A stretch of 64,000 bases of DNA from JAEUTH01 sp044230205 (GCA_044230205.1 JBGARN010000005.1:1-64000), one strand, 5' to 3'; shown: positions 18,801 through 28,060, counted from the first letter of the stretch. The notes: generated by a model not told the origin, from the sequence alone. Numbers and translations are program-made.

Positions 18801-21800
18801 AGCATCTACGGTCATTGCTAGTCCTGCAACAAATACAGTTTACTCAGTATTGGTTACCAATCTTTCTACGGGATGTAATCAATCGCTTACATCAAATCTG
18901 AGTATGTTGCCGCACGCTCAACCTTATTTATTGGAAGGTGATTCATCACTGTGTTCCAATCATTCCGGAATTTTTATGCATGTTAAAGACGCTGGAATTT
19001 TTTCCTGGGGATTTCCGTCTGGAACAATATTTAATTTTTTCGGTGCAGGGGCAGTGTTATATCAAACCGGATTTGACAGTGTTTTCTTTAATGCAAGTAA
19101 TACTGATGCATTTTATGTTCAGGTTGTATTGCCTGCAGCTTATAACAGTTGTAGTTCATTCTCTGACACTTCTTATATCAGTTTTAATTCTGAACAAGCT
19201 CCGCAATTAGTCATGCACTCGGATAGTGTTGATTGCTTCAGCAATAGTTCAGGCAGGGCAATTGCAGAAATTATTTTTGGTGGCACACCTCGCTACAGAT
19301 GGCAGTGGTATAATCAGTTTAATGTTTTGCTGCGTGATGTAACTAATACATACACTGCAGATACACTTTCTAATGTTCCTGCAGGGATTTATACAATCGT
19401 TATTACAGATCACCAGGACAGTCTTACTAATCCTTATTGCCAGGTAATAGACAGTGTTATTGTAGGACAGCCTGCCGGGCCGTTAAGCAGTTTCGAAAAT
19501 ACCATAAACCATACAGATGTGTTGTGTCATGGAAATTCAACCGGTGCACTTGATATTGAAGTTACAGGAGGTACAGCACCTTACACCTATTTATGGAGTA
19601 ATGGAGCTTCCTTACAGGATATCAGCAACTTACCTGCGGGAACCTATACCTGTGCAATATCAGATGCCAGGAATTGTTCTTCCACAATAAATTTATCAAT
19701 TACAGAACCTTCAGCTATATCCTTAAATGCCACACTCTCTCATGTGCTTTGTAACGGTGGAATAACAGGTGCAATTGATGTTACTGTTATCGGAGGTACA
19801 GGTCCTTATACCTACAATTGGTCAAATGGAAGTACGGTTCAATTAAACAATGGCATTGTTGCAGGAGTTTATACATTAACTGTTACCGATGCTAATGGCT
19901 GCACCATTTCGGATACGTATTCAATTACAGAACCGCCTTTGTTGCAGGTTAATTGCTCCTCAACACCAAACACTTGCTTTAACTCTGATAATGGGACATT
20001 AAATGTTTCAGTAACAGGTGGATCACCTGCTTATAGTTATTTGTGGTCGAATAGTGAAAGTACATCAACACTTTCAGGTTTAAGTGATGGTACATATACG
20101 GTAACTGTTACAGATAGCCATGGCTGTTCATTAAGTTGTTCAGCAATTATTACCGAACCAGCATTACTGTACGCAACATATAGCAAGACCGATGTGCTTT
20201 GCAATGGATTTAATACCGGCTCTATTGACCTTGCAATTAACGGTGGTACCCAGCCATATAATTATAACTGGAGTAGCGGTCATTCAACCGAAGATTTAGC
20301 GTCATTACCAGCAGGATTATATACCTGTACAATTACTGATAACAATGGTTGCTCGGCTTTAGTAGATGTAACAATTCTTGAACCGGCAGCGTTGCAATTA
20401 AATGAAACTATAACTCATGTTCTTTGTTTTGGTGGCACCGGTGCTATTGATGTTATAGTCAATGGAGGTGTGGCTCCTTATGCGTATAACTGGTCAGGAG
20501 GTTCAAGTACAAATCCTGTTTCGGGATTGCTTGCTGGTAATTATACACTTATTGTTACAGATGGTAACAATTGTATGGCAACAGAAACTTATACGATTAA
20601 CCAGCCACCACAGTTATTACTATCATGCCTAACGACTGACAATAGTTGCTACAAGTCTGATAATGGATCAATAAGTGCTTTGTCAACCGGTGGTGTACCA
20701 CCTTATAACTACTTATGGTCAACTGGTTCAACTGATGCAACGATTAATTCGTTGCCTGTCGGCAATTACGAAGTAACAATGACAGATGACAATGGGTGTA
20801 CTGTTTCACAATCCGTAACAATTAATGAGCCCTCAAACCTCACTTTAGCATTATTATCCACTGTTAATCCTACATCAGCTGCACCTAACGGTGGCAGTAT
20901 TGATATTGCTGCCGTGGGCGGTACGGCACCATATACCTACAATTGGAGTAATGGCAGCACTACTCAGAATATTAGTGCTTTAAGCGTGGGTACCTATACC
21001 GTTGTTGTTACTGATGCACATGGATGCACAACAACCCTGGTTCATACAATCAATCTTATTTGTACATTAGGCTATACAAACCAGGTAGTACAGTTACCAA
21101 GTTGCGGCTTTAATAATGGTATAGCAACAGTAGTGGCGACCGGAGGTACTTCATATAGTTATGCATGGCAGACTATCCCGGTGCAGACAACTGCAACGGC
21201 TACCGGCTTATCACATAATTATTCCAGCATAGTTATAATTTCAGATATTAGTGGCTGTAGCATAATAGATACACTTGTTTTACCTACCAGCACCGGGTTA
21301 ATTCTTACACTTTCAAGTCCGGTTTATGCTGGCGGGTATAATATAAGGTGCAGGGGTGGAAATGATGGAAGCATCAATTTATCGGTAGGAGGAAGTACAG
21401 GGCCATTTACCTATAACTGGAGCAATGGAGCTACAACACAGAACCTTACGGGTTTAAGTTCTGGAACCTATATTGTAACAGTTAGTAATGGTGGATGTAC
21501 CAATTCCAATCTAATTACGTTAACACAACCACCATTGTTAAACGCAACTGTTACAAAAACCAATCTTAATTGTTTTGGAAATAATAGTGGTACTGCTTCA
21601 GTTGTCGCTTCAGGTGGTGTTCCTCCATATGCATATAGCTGGAATACCGTTCCTGTGTCAACAACTGCAAATGTTACCGGATTGGCGGCAGGGGTTTATA
21701 CAGTAACTGTTAGTGATGCCAATGGCTGTACAAAAACAGGCTCTGTGAGCCTTACTCAACCTGCTGCACTGGTAGTTACGGGAGTTATAACAAATGTTAA

Positions 21801-22725
21801 TTGTTTTGGTGGAACAAATGGTTCAATTAATATCTCACTCTCAGGAGGTAGCCCGCCATTCAATTACTTATGGACAGGGGGGGCTACTACCAAGGATCGG
21901 ATAAACGTGCTTGCAGCCGGAAACTATATGGTTACCGTTACTGACAGTAAAGGATGTACAAGCCAGTTCTCAGGAACCGTTACTCAGCCTACAGCTATTG
22001 TAGCAACTTATACTTCAACCAATGTGTCATGCTTTGGTGGTACCAATGGTACAGCAAGTGTTAGCGTTTCAGGCGGAACTCCTGGATATAGCTATTCATG
22101 GAATACAGCACCTCCTAAATCTACTGCTTCTGTTATAGGTTTAAAGAAGGGAAATTATACAGTAACTATTACGGATAGCAAGGGATGCTTAAAAGGGGTT
22201 AATATTAGTATTACTGAACCTGTAGCAATTGCGATTGCAATTGCAAAAACTAATGTTACTGTTCCCGGAGGTAATAACGGTACAGCTACAGCCAATGTTA
22301 GTGGAGGCGTTTCTCCATTTAGTTATTTATGGAATACTGTTCCACCTAAAACAACAAAAACAATTACTGGATTAACAGCTGGTATTTATACAGTTACTGT
22401 AACAGATATTAACGGATGCACTAAATCTGCTTCTGTAACTATTACTCAACCTGGACCAAAGCAGGTATTGACCACCTATACTAATGATCTGGATGTGTTA
22501 ATAAATCCTAATCCTACTATAGGAAGAGTGAAGTTAACTTTAAATTGTATTGACTGTCCTGTTGCTAATATCATTTTATATAATTCAATTGGCTTGAAGC
22601 TTATGGAATTTAAGAGTTCTGAACCCGAAAATTATTTTGAACTTGATCGTTATGGCAAGGGATTGTATTATTTTGATATTACTGCAGGCGAAAAGCGTAA
22701 AACAATAAGGGTGGTTGTTCAATAA
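15877..22725 (+). CDS. Multidomain T9SS surface protein: Ig-like, nidogen-like, P-domain, SprB repeats
   Basis: A 2282-residue secreted protein. The N-terminus has a long n-region (about 35 residues), then RKSLILLMSFLLVCAF and a likely signal peptidase site after LNA. Residues about 60-235 form an unassigned beta domain. Ig/PKD-like modules follow (about 240-510, with YLSSTTVANP and TYTVSVSDACGN motifs). A nidogen-like segment lies at about 545-705 (CSNGFIQF, NNIIAGVWADLDP). A proprotein-convertase P-domain lies at about 798-958 (IDIVLVSPTGQAVTLMS, NPNGTWKLFVFDDASGD). About 14 SprB repeats (1109-2193) and a T9SS type A tail (NPNPTIGRVKL to IRVVVQ) end the protein. No protease catalytic domain accompanies the P-domain. 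The SprB C-terminal block is paralogous to that of the upstream gene. By inference it is an adhesin or surface-fibre component. It probably has its own promoter near 15704. Confidence 0.9.
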   Translation: MQNPIQTQIKGDAHIQALSNFNYQLKNLAAKNPIRKSLILLMSFLLVCAFNYELNAQCVSQGLINFPMNGNAAATITSGSGLAASTTATFNSGNGVATAAGAIFNNATAGGSVQATVGSFGGSASMDFVINGSNMPLYKTFGIYFQTQRTNPTFSANLTLTFSYSKNGGAFQSFTGSTSTVTTTYTGVTATLPVGADNPSTSLTIRITATNGALNLASPTWRVDNFQVQALPSPVAPTTTGASICNGGTATLNATVTGNPLFNWYPVSTGGSSLSTSLSYSPANGAPTVPVAYSNTTPGNYTFYAQASLLGCNSTRTPAVINVSTPVSVNPVASPAAVCSGVNSSLNASITNGTAPFNISWSPATYLSSTTVANPVITNPTATTTYTVSVSDACGNTASATVSLQVNNIPAVSVTTLPVNGVICNSGSVVASANGANIYAWTPSIGLNATNTASVTASPTSTTTYTVTGTSVDGCTSTSSVTINVSPVIGFSQISSPVSVCTNGSVNLSVTAANTNSYAVSQIPFGFIAQGTFTNVSLANDAMSGAVSLPFSFSYYGKNVSQLFICSNGFIQFEASSVSTGVNGQTLPNAANPNNIIAGVWADLDPGAGGTIRYWTSGTAPNRVFVIQFNAVPFDDVILTSNGNATFQIQLYESSNLIDVHVQTVTNALIPIASVTTLALKNSTGSSFIAPPGRYNNGNWTIATPEAWRFQPTGGLFSYTWTPSTYLSSTVISNPVAQNVASNIIYTVQASDANGCTHTATINLSTFQASVASINPANASICNGTSINLTASDTTSSEYLNNNIVTINDNGIASPYPSNLSVSGIPANAVVRSVQLKSISHTFPDDIDIVLVSPTGQAVTLMSDMGGGTDIVNVSYTFKDGFPAMSDGNQNLTGTYSASNDATADNYPAPGPGSVSGNSTLAAFSGNPNGTWKLFVFDDASGDAGNIAGGWSIEFTYNGAFSYAWSPASGLNSTTASTVIASPATNTVYSVLVTNLSTGCNQSLTSNLSMLPHAQPYLLEGDSSLCSNHSGIFMHVKDAGIFSWGFPSGTIFNFFGAGAVLYQTGFDSVFFNASNTDAFYVQVVLPAAYNSCSSFSDTSYISFNSEQAPQLVMHSDSVDCFSNSSGRAIAEIIFGGTPRYRWQWYNQFNVLLRDVTNTYTADTLSNVPAGIYTIVITDHQDSLTNPYCQVIDSVIVGQPAGPLSSFENTINHTDVLCHGNSTGALDIEVTGGTAPYTYLWSNGASLQDISNLPAGTYTCAISDARNCSSTINLSITEPSAISLNATLSHVLCNGGITGAIDVTVIGGTGPYTYNWSNGSTVQLNNGIVAGVYTLTVTDANGCTISDTYSITEPPLLQVNCSSTPNTCFNSDNGTLNVSVTGGSPAYSYLWSNSESTSTLSGLSDGTYTVTVTDSHGCSLSCSAIITEPALLYATYSKTDVLCNGFNTGSIDLAINGGTQPYNYNWSSGHSTEDLASLPAGLYTCTITDNNGCSALVDVTILEPAALQLNETITHVLCFGGTGAIDVIVNGGVAPYAYNWSGGSSTNPVSGLLAGNYTLIVTDGNNCMATETYTINQPPQLLLSCLTTDNSCYKSDNGSISALSTGGVPPYNYLWSTGSTDATINSLPVGNYEVTMTDDNGCTVSQSVTINEPSNLTLALLSTVNPTSAAPNGGSIDIAAVGGTAPYTYNWSNGSTTQNISALSVGTYTVVVTDAHGCTTTLVHTINLICTLGYTNQVVQLPSCGFNNGIATVVATGGTSYSYAWQTIPVQTTATATGLSHNYSSIVIISDISGCSIIDTLVLPTSTGLILTLSSPVYAGGYNIRCRGGNDGSINLSVGGSTGPFTYNWSNGATTQNLTGLSSGTYIVTVSNGGCTNSNLITLTQPPLLNATVTKTNLNCFGNNSGTASVVASGGVPPYAYSWNTVPVSTTANVTGLAAGVYTVTVSDANGCTKTGSVSLTQPAALVVTGVITNVNCFGGTNGSINISLSGGSPPFNYLWTGGATTKDRINVLAAGNYMVTVTDSKGCTSQFSGTVTQPTAIVATYTSTNVSCFGGTNGTASVSVSGGTPGYSYSWNTAPPKSTASVIGLKKGNYTVTITDSKGCLKGVNISITEPVAIAIAIAKTNVTVPGGNNGTATANVSGGVSPFSYLWNTVPPKTTKTITGLTAGIYTVTVTDINGCTKSASVTITQPGPKQVLTTYTNDLDVLINPNPTIGRVKLTLNCIDCPVANIILYNSIGLKLMEFKSSEPENYFELDRYGKGLYYFDITAGEKRKTIRVVVQ
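19201..22455 (+). repeat. SprB repeat array of the second adhesin (about 14 repeats)
   Basis: One degenerate repeat (SDSVDCFSNSSG, from 19201) and about thirteen standard repeats from 19501. They use the same strands as the upstream gene: CNGG or CFGG start, GGTAPYTYLWSNG, AGTYTVTVTD and a closing GC. The last six (from about 21061) align in order with the last six of the giant adhesin, including the insertion SPVYAGGYNIRC and a final Cys-less start NVTVPGGNNG. Confidence 0.9.
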
Positions 22726-22776
22726 ATTTCGGTAAAGTTGAAATCCCACAATTGATTTCCATATAAATAACTATTC

Positions 22777-22807
22777 AAAACGGTCACTATTTTGGTGGCC
22801 GTTTTTT
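22777..22807 (+). terminator. Rho-independent terminator after the second adhesin gene
   Basis: AAAACGGTCAC and GTGGCCGTTTT form an 11-bp stem with one G-U pair and a TATTTTG loop, ending in a T-run. It lies about 50 bases after the stop codon. Confidence 0.8.
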
Positions 22808-23039
22808 AATTATGATAAAGCAGATTCAAATTACCTATTTCCTAATTGTAATACCTTTTCTCGCACCGTTATGGTTGCCATAGGTCATTTGGCTTTTTTA
22901 CGGGATAAATGGTTGGATAAACATTATCGATATCTGTTTAAAGCTGAATTAATAGCATGTTAATACGGCAGGAGAAATTATTATTCAATAATTTACAGTC
23001 TTAAAATTCTAGATTTGCCATCCGAATTTTTTTGCAACA
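22808..23039 (+). other. Intergenic region upstream of uvrA2
   Basis: AT-rich non-coding DNA. The only signal seen is TAGATTTG at 23010-23017, which fits the TAnnTTTG box and would place a transcript start about 16 bases before the ATG. No TTG lies at the proper distance upstream, so this is a weak promoter candidate. No RNA structure or conserved element was recognised. Confidence 0.3.
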
Positions 23040-25976
23040 ATGAAAATAAAAACCGATTTGTCTGCTATAGATAGTAAGCAAAACATAATAATAAAGAATG
23101 CCGCAGTAAACAACCTGAAGCATATTGATGTAGTGTTGCCGCGGAACAGGTTTATTGTTGTAACCGGAGTTAGTGGTAGTGGCAAATCATCGCTTGCATT
23201 TGACACGCTGTATGCTGAGGGCCAGAGACGTTATGTAGAAAGTCTTTCAGCTTATGCCCGACAGTTTATGGGCAAAATGGATAAACCGGAGGTTGAGTAT
23301 ATCAAAGGAATTTCACCGGCTATTGCTATTGAACAAAAAGTTAATACCCGCAATCCGCGAAGCACGGTCGGAACTTCAACGGAGATTTATGATTACCTTA
23401 AATTACTTTATGCACGTATTGGTAAAACTTATTCACCGGTAAGCGGGCAATTGATAAAAAAGCATACAGTGTCCGATGTGGTTGATTATATAATGTCTTT
23501 GCCACGCCAGTCTAAAGTAATGCTCTTTACACCATTGCTGATACATCACCTGCGCTCAGTTAACGATGAGTTACAGGTTTTAATTCAAAAAGGTTTTACG
23601 CGGATTGAACTGAATGGTGAGATAAAAAAAATTGAAGATGTGCTTAGCCAAAGCGATAACAATGCTGTGCCTGAAAGCAATAAAAAATCAGCAAAGAAAT
23701 CTGCCAAAACTCAGGCTTCACCATCTTTAAAAAGTAAAGTCAAAGAAAAGAAGAATGCAACTGAAGAGCTGAATGCCAACATACTTGTTGATCGTTTAAT
23801 AGTGGATGAGCCAAGTGATGAAGCAATTGCCAGGATAGCCGATTCAGTGCAGATAGCATTCAGCGAGGGTAATGGCATCTGCCTGGTATCGGTGATTAAT
23901 GATGAAAATAGTTCATCTGTAAAACAGTTTTCAAGCCGTTTCGAAGCAGATGGAATTTCGTTTGAGGAGCCATCAGTTAACCTGTTTTCATTTAATAATC
24001 CCTATGGAGCATGTAAACGCTGCGAAGGATTTGGTTCTGTAATTGGCATTGATCCTGACCTTGTAGTGCCTGATAAAAGTCTTTCAGTTTACGAAGGCGC
24101 AATTGCCTGCTGGCGTGGTGAAAAAATGAGTGAATGGAATAAGGAGCTGGTTAAAAATGCTTACCGGTTTGATTTCCCTATTCATAAACCGTTTTATGAA
24201 TTAACTTCCTATCATAAACAACTTCTGTGGACAGGCAATGAATATTTCAGAGGTCTGAATGATTTTTTTGCTGATATTGAATCACAGAATTACAAAATTC
24301 AATATCGTGTAATGCTATCGCGTTATCGTGGTAAAACGGTTTGCCCCGATTGCAAAGGTTCGCGCCTGCGTCCAGATGCCAACTATGTAAAAGTAGGTGA
24401 ACTATCTATTACAGATATTGTTCTGATGCCTGTTAAGCGAAGTCTTGAACATTTTAGAAATCTTCGGCTGGACAGCCAGGATGCAGCAATAGCAAAACGT
24501 CTGTTAACTGAAATAACCAACCGTTTACAATTCTTAGATGATGTTGGGTTAGGTTACCTTACTTTAAATCGTTTATCCAACACGTTATCCGGAGGCGAAT
24601 CGCAGCGCATCAATCTTGCAACATCTTTAGGCAGTTCACTTGTTGGAAGCATGTATATTCTTGATGAACCTAGTATCGGTCTTCACCCGTGTGATACAGT
24701 GCGCCTGATAAAAGTTTTAAAATCGTTACAGAAACTTGGCAACACTTTAATAGTTGTTGAACATGACGAAGAAATAATGCGCAGTGCGGATATGCTTGTT
24801 GATATAGGGCCAATGGCCGGCAGCCAGGGCGGTAACCTTGTGTTCCAGGGTTCGTATAATGAAATGCTGCGCGATAAAGAAAGCCTTACAGCACGTTACC
24901 TTTCAGGAATAGAGAAAATTGAAACACCAGCTCTACGAAGGGTATGGAAAAAATATGTGGGGATAAGTGGTGCCCGCGAAAACAACCTGAAAAATCTTGA
25001 TGTAAAAATTCCGCTTGAAATAATGACGGTGATAACAGGCGTTAGCGGATCAGGTAAAACTTCACTGATAAAAAAAGTGCTTTACCCTGCATTAAAAAAA
25101 ATAGCAGGAGGTTTTGGTGAGCAAAGTGGAAGTTATGATAAGCTGCATGGCGATTATCAAAAAATTAAAGCTGTGGAGATGATTGATCAGAACCCGATTG
25201 GAAAAACTTCGCGAAGTAATCCGGTTACCTATGTTAAAGCATATGACGAAATACGTTTGCTCTATGCTGATCTGCCGTTATCTGTTACAAGAAAACTGAA
25301 ACCATCACACTTTTCATTTAATGTGGAAGGCGGGCGATGTGAAAACTGCCAGGGTGAAGGTATTGTAACCATTGAAATGCAGTTTATGGCTGATTTACAC
25401 CTTAAGTGTGATGTTTGTAATGGCAAGCGTTTTAAAGAGGAAGTGCTAGCCATCAGGTACCGCGAAAAAGGTATTGATGAAATTTTAGAAATGACGGTTG
25501 ATGAAGCATTGGAATTTTTCAATGGAAAAAATTCTCTTGACAAATTCAAACCCTATGAGCGTAAAATCAGCAACAAGTTACAGCCCTTACAGGATGTTGG
25601 TTTGGGTTATATACGATTAGGTCAGTCTTCAAGCACTTTAAGCGGTGGTGAAGCACAACGCATCAAGCTTGCTTCATACCTTTCATTAGGTAATAGTGCA
25701 AGCGATACACTTTTTATTTTTGATGAACCCACTACCAGCCTGCATTTTCATGATATCAGTAAATTGATGGATGCATTTAATGCCTTAATAAAACAGGGCA
25801 ACAGTATTATAGTTATCGAACACAATACCGATGTTATAAAATGTGCTGACTGGGTAATTGACCTTGGCCCTGAAGGTGGAGATGAAGGTGGTTACATTGT
25901 ATTTGAAGGCAAGCCAGAGGACCTGGTTAAATGCAATGCATCGCACACCGGAATGTTTTTACGTGGCAAGATTTAA
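23040..25976 (+). CDS. Excinuclease ABC subunit A paralogue (UvrA2-like)
   Basis: A 978-residue double-ABC ATPase of the UvrA family, which detects DNA lesions for UvrBC nucleotide-excision repair. Both ATPase halves are intact: Walker A GVSGSGKSS (about 43-51) and GVSGSGKTS, signatures LSGGESQRI and LSGGEAQRI, and Walker B ILDEPSIGLH and FIFDEPTTSLH. The C-terminal zinc module is present (CENC and CDVC), but the first zinc module seen in E. coli UvrA lacks its first Cys pair (EADGISFEEPS) and keeps only CKRC. Residues about 209-248 are a Lys/Ser/Ala-rich low-complexity insert not found in the paralogue at 58927-61866. UvrA2 proteins are usually auxiliary, acting in damage tolerance or drug resistance; that role is inferred. 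Which paralogue is canonical was judged from sequence features only. Confidence 0.88.
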   Translation: MKIKTDLSAIDSKQNIIIKNAAVNNLKHIDVVLPRNRFIVVTGVSGSGKSSLAFDTLYAEGQRRYVESLSAYARQFMGKMDKPEVEYIKGISPAIAIEQKVNTRNPRSTVGTSTEIYDYLKLLYARIGKTYSPVSGQLIKKHTVSDVVDYIMSLPRQSKVMLFTPLLIHHLRSVNDELQVLIQKGFTRIELNGEIKKIEDVLSQSDNNAVPESNKKSAKKSAKTQASPSLKSKVKEKKNATEELNANILVDRLIVDEPSDEAIARIADSVQIAFSEGNGICLVSVINDENSSSVKQFSSRFEADGISFEEPSVNLFSFNNPYGACKRCEGFGSVIGIDPDLVVPDKSLSVYEGAIACWRGEKMSEWNKELVKNAYRFDFPIHKPFYELTSYHKQLLWTGNEYFRGLNDFFADIESQNYKIQYRVMLSRYRGKTVCPDCKGSRLRPDANYVKVGELSITDIVLMPVKRSLEHFRNLRLDSQDAAIAKRLLTEITNRLQFLDDVGLGYLTLNRLSNTLSGGESQRINLATSLGSSLVGSMYILDEPSIGLHPCDTVRLIKVLKSLQKLGNTLIVVEHDEEIMRSADMLVDIGPMAGSQGGNLVFQGSYNEMLRDKESLTARYLSGIEKIETPALRRVWKKYVGISGARENNLKNLDVKIPLEIMTVITGVSGSGKTSLIKKVLYPALKKIAGGFGEQSGSYDKLHGDYQKIKAVEMIDQNPIGKTSRSNPVTYVKAYDEIRLLYADLPLSVTRKLKPSHFSFNVEGGRCENCQGEGIVTIEMQFMADLHLKCDVCNGKRFKEEVLAIRYREKGIDEILEMTVDEALEFFNGKNSLDKFKPYERKISNKLQPLQDVGLGYIRLGQSSSTLSGGEAQRIKLASYLSLGNSASDTLFIFDEPTTSLHFHDISKLMDAFNALIKQGNSIIVIEHNTDVIKCADWVIDLGPEGGDEGGYIVFEGKPEDLVKCNASHTGMFLRGKI

Positions 25977-26003
25977 TCTGCCATTCATGCGAAGACATAG
26001 TGT

Positions 26004-26801
26004 TTATCTATTTTCAAATTTTTCCTTTACCACTTTTAAAAAATCAGGGTAAACATTTTTATTGCTTGCAATAAAATCAGCACCGAAAAGAAAATTATCT
26101 CCGCCTTTAAAATCTGAAACTATTCCGCCTGCATTTTTCACTATGATAACACCGGCTGCTACATCCCATGGTTTAAGACCATATTCATAAAAAGCTTCAA
26201 AGCGGCCGCAGGCAACATAAGCAATATCAGCAGCTGCACTTCCTAACCTGCGCAGGCCATGTGTATTATGCATCATATATTCAAACACATCCATGTAAGC
26301 ACTTTTGCGTTCAAATTTGGTATAGGGAAATCCTGTTGCTATTAATGATTTTGAAAGTACATCGGCATCTGAAACCTTTATTTCATTCCCGTTAAGATAA
26401 GATGCCCCGCCTTTGAAGGCATAAAAACATTCATCAAGGTTAATCTCATAAATTACTCCGATAACTATTTCATCATCTTCCATCAGTGCTATACTCACAC
26501 AAAAGCAAGGTAAGCCATGAACAAAGTTGGTTGTTCCATCCAATGGATCAATTATCCATTGCAGTTTTTTTTCCTCTCGTTTTTCAGTTCCCTCTTCGGT
26601 AATGAATCCTGCACCGGGAAGAATTTTCTTTAATGATGATACAATAAGATCTTCAGCTGTCTTGTCAACATAACTTACAAGGTCATTTACACCTTTATAT
26701 TCTACAGCCTGCATATTGAACCATGCGCGTTCATTTTTAATAAAAGCACCGGTTTTACGGGCTATTTCACAGGTTTGATCACAAAGTTCTTTATAGTTCA
26801 T
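26004..26801 (-). CDS. Inositol monophosphatase family protein
   Basis: A 265-residue protein with the full metal-site set of the Mg-dependent IMPase/SuhB/CysQ superfamily. Glu69-Glu70 is followed by DPLDGTTN (85-92), and the C-terminal motif is KPWDVAAGVIIVKNAGG. The length is typical. Family members dephosphorylate inositol phosphate, adenosine 3',5'-bisphosphate, histidinol phosphate or similar; the substrate cannot be chosen from sequence. It is the last of three minus-strand genes (mtaB, lgt, this one), 52 bases after lgt, so probably co-transcribed. It converges on uvrA2 with only 27 bases between the stop codons. Confidence 0.88.
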   Translation of the reverse strand: MNYKELCDQTCEIARKTGAFIKNERAWFNMQAVEYKGVNDLVSYVDKTAEDLIVSSLKKILPGAGFITEEGTEKREEKKLQWIIDPLDGTTNFVHGLPCFCVSIALMEDDEIVIGVIYEINLDECFYAFKGGASYLNGNEIKVSDADVLSKSLIATGFPYTKFERKSAYMDVFEYMMHNTHGLRRLGSAAADIAYVACGRFEAFYEYGLKPWDVAAGVIIVKNAGGIVSDFKGGDNFLFGADFIASNKNVYPDFLKVVKEKFENR

Positions 26802-26853
26802 GAAATTAATATCAGGTAAAAAGATGACACTGGAAAACAGTTGTAAGATTGTT

Positions 26854-28023
26854 TTACTGTTGCAGGTTAACAGGTTTTTCTTTGCTATTCATCTTCAGGT
26901 AAATTATACCTCCTATTCCTGCAATGATAAGTGCTACAGAAATAAACTCCGCCTGTGTAGCTTTAAATAAAACAAAATCCAATACATTGTTTACACGTAT
27001 ATGTTCTATGATATAACGCTCAATACCATTTAGTATAAGATAGGTACAGAAAAAAACTCCGGGCACAGTAAATTTCTTTCTGACACTCCACAATAGAAAA
27101 AACAGGAGGATGCAAACAATGGCTTCATAAAATGGCGTTGGATATACTGGGGGAATTAATTCGAAACAATGTTTGCCCTCACAACCAGGAATTGGCACAC
27201 CTTCGCCAACTACATTATGCGGATAACTATAACTCCAAAGCCAGTCAGGCGCCCAACTCAGCCATCCGGGCTTGGGGTTGTCATTTACAATGCCCCAGTC
27301 CCCATCACCACTCAGGTGACAGCCTAACCTGCCAGTACCATAAGCAAGCATAAGACCTGCAGCAGTAGCATCACACATAACCAGCGGAGGAATTCCTTTT
27401 TTATTGGTGAAGTATAATACAGCAAAAGCAGCACATATAAGCCCGCCATAAAAAGTTAATCCGCTAAATGAAAAAATTGCATCCCATGGGTCGCGTTCAA
27501 ATTCATGCAGGTTTTCCAGGTTATGAAAAATCTTAGCACCAAGTATTCCGGCAATTGCAGCTATCATAGTGATATTGCCAATCAGCTGGTACGGATGTAT
27601 TTGTTCCTGTTTTGTAACCGGCTCGGGTAATAGCTGTTTTTTACTTTCATAATACCGGTAACCTATCATAGCGGCAGCCAGTACAACTCCTGCAAACCAG
27701 TTGCCCTCTAGGCTAAGTATCAGTTGCTGAGGATTTTCAACAAAAGCTGAATAGTCAAGTGCTGCGTAAATTATTTTAAAGCCAATAATAAATCCAAACA
27801 ACCCGGCACTTAAATAATCTGAAAAAGTTGCAGGCGCTCCAGTGATATAAGAAACAGTTAACGGCTTCAATAAACCTTGATTTTCTTTGCGCTGCAATTC
27901 TTTTGAGAGTGTGTAGGCTGCACAGATAAATGAAATAGCCAGCATCAGCCCGAAGGTTTGAATGGGAAGCGGGAGTGACAATCCGAAAATATCCTGTATA
28001 AGGTCTGATAACGTTGGGTACAC
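26854..28023 (-). CDS. lgt: Prolipoprotein diacylglyceryl transferase
   Basis: An integral membrane enzyme of 389 residues with about seven or more hydrophobic segments. It transfers diacylglycerol from phosphatidylglycerol to the lipobox Cys of prelipoproteins, the first step of lipoprotein maturation. The family signature appears in the Bacteroidetes form YGTGRLGCHLSGDGDWG, in place of the proteobacterial GRxGNFxNxE pattern. The FYGGLICA segment and the C-terminal NGIERYIIEHIRVN (Arg/Glu-rich family motif) support the call. It is longer than E. coli Lgt (about 290 residues), with an insert before GRLGCHL. It lies 37 bases downstream of mtaB on the same strand. Confidence 0.88.
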   Translation of the reverse strand: MYPTLSDLIQDIFGLSLPLPIQTFGLMLAISFICAAYTLSKELQRKENQGLLKPLTVSYITGAPATFSDYLSAGLFGFIIGFKIIYAALDYSAFVENPQQLILSLEGNWFAGVVLAAAMIGYRYYESKKQLLPEPVTKQEQIHPYQLIGNITMIAAIAGILGAKIFHNLENLHEFERDPWDAIFSFSGLTFYGGLICAAFAVLYFTNKKGIPPLVMCDATAAGLMLAYGTGRLGCHLSGDGDWGIVNDNPKPGWLSWAPDWLWSYSYPHNVVGEGVPIPGCEGKHCFELIPPVYPTPFYEAIVCILLFFLLWSVRKKFTVPGVFFCTYLILNGIERYIIEHIRVNNVLDFVLFKATQAEFISVALIIAGIGGIIYLKMNSKEKPVNLQQ

Positions 28024-28060
28024 TTTTGTTTTTTAAAATTTATAGTTTTTAAATTTGGTA

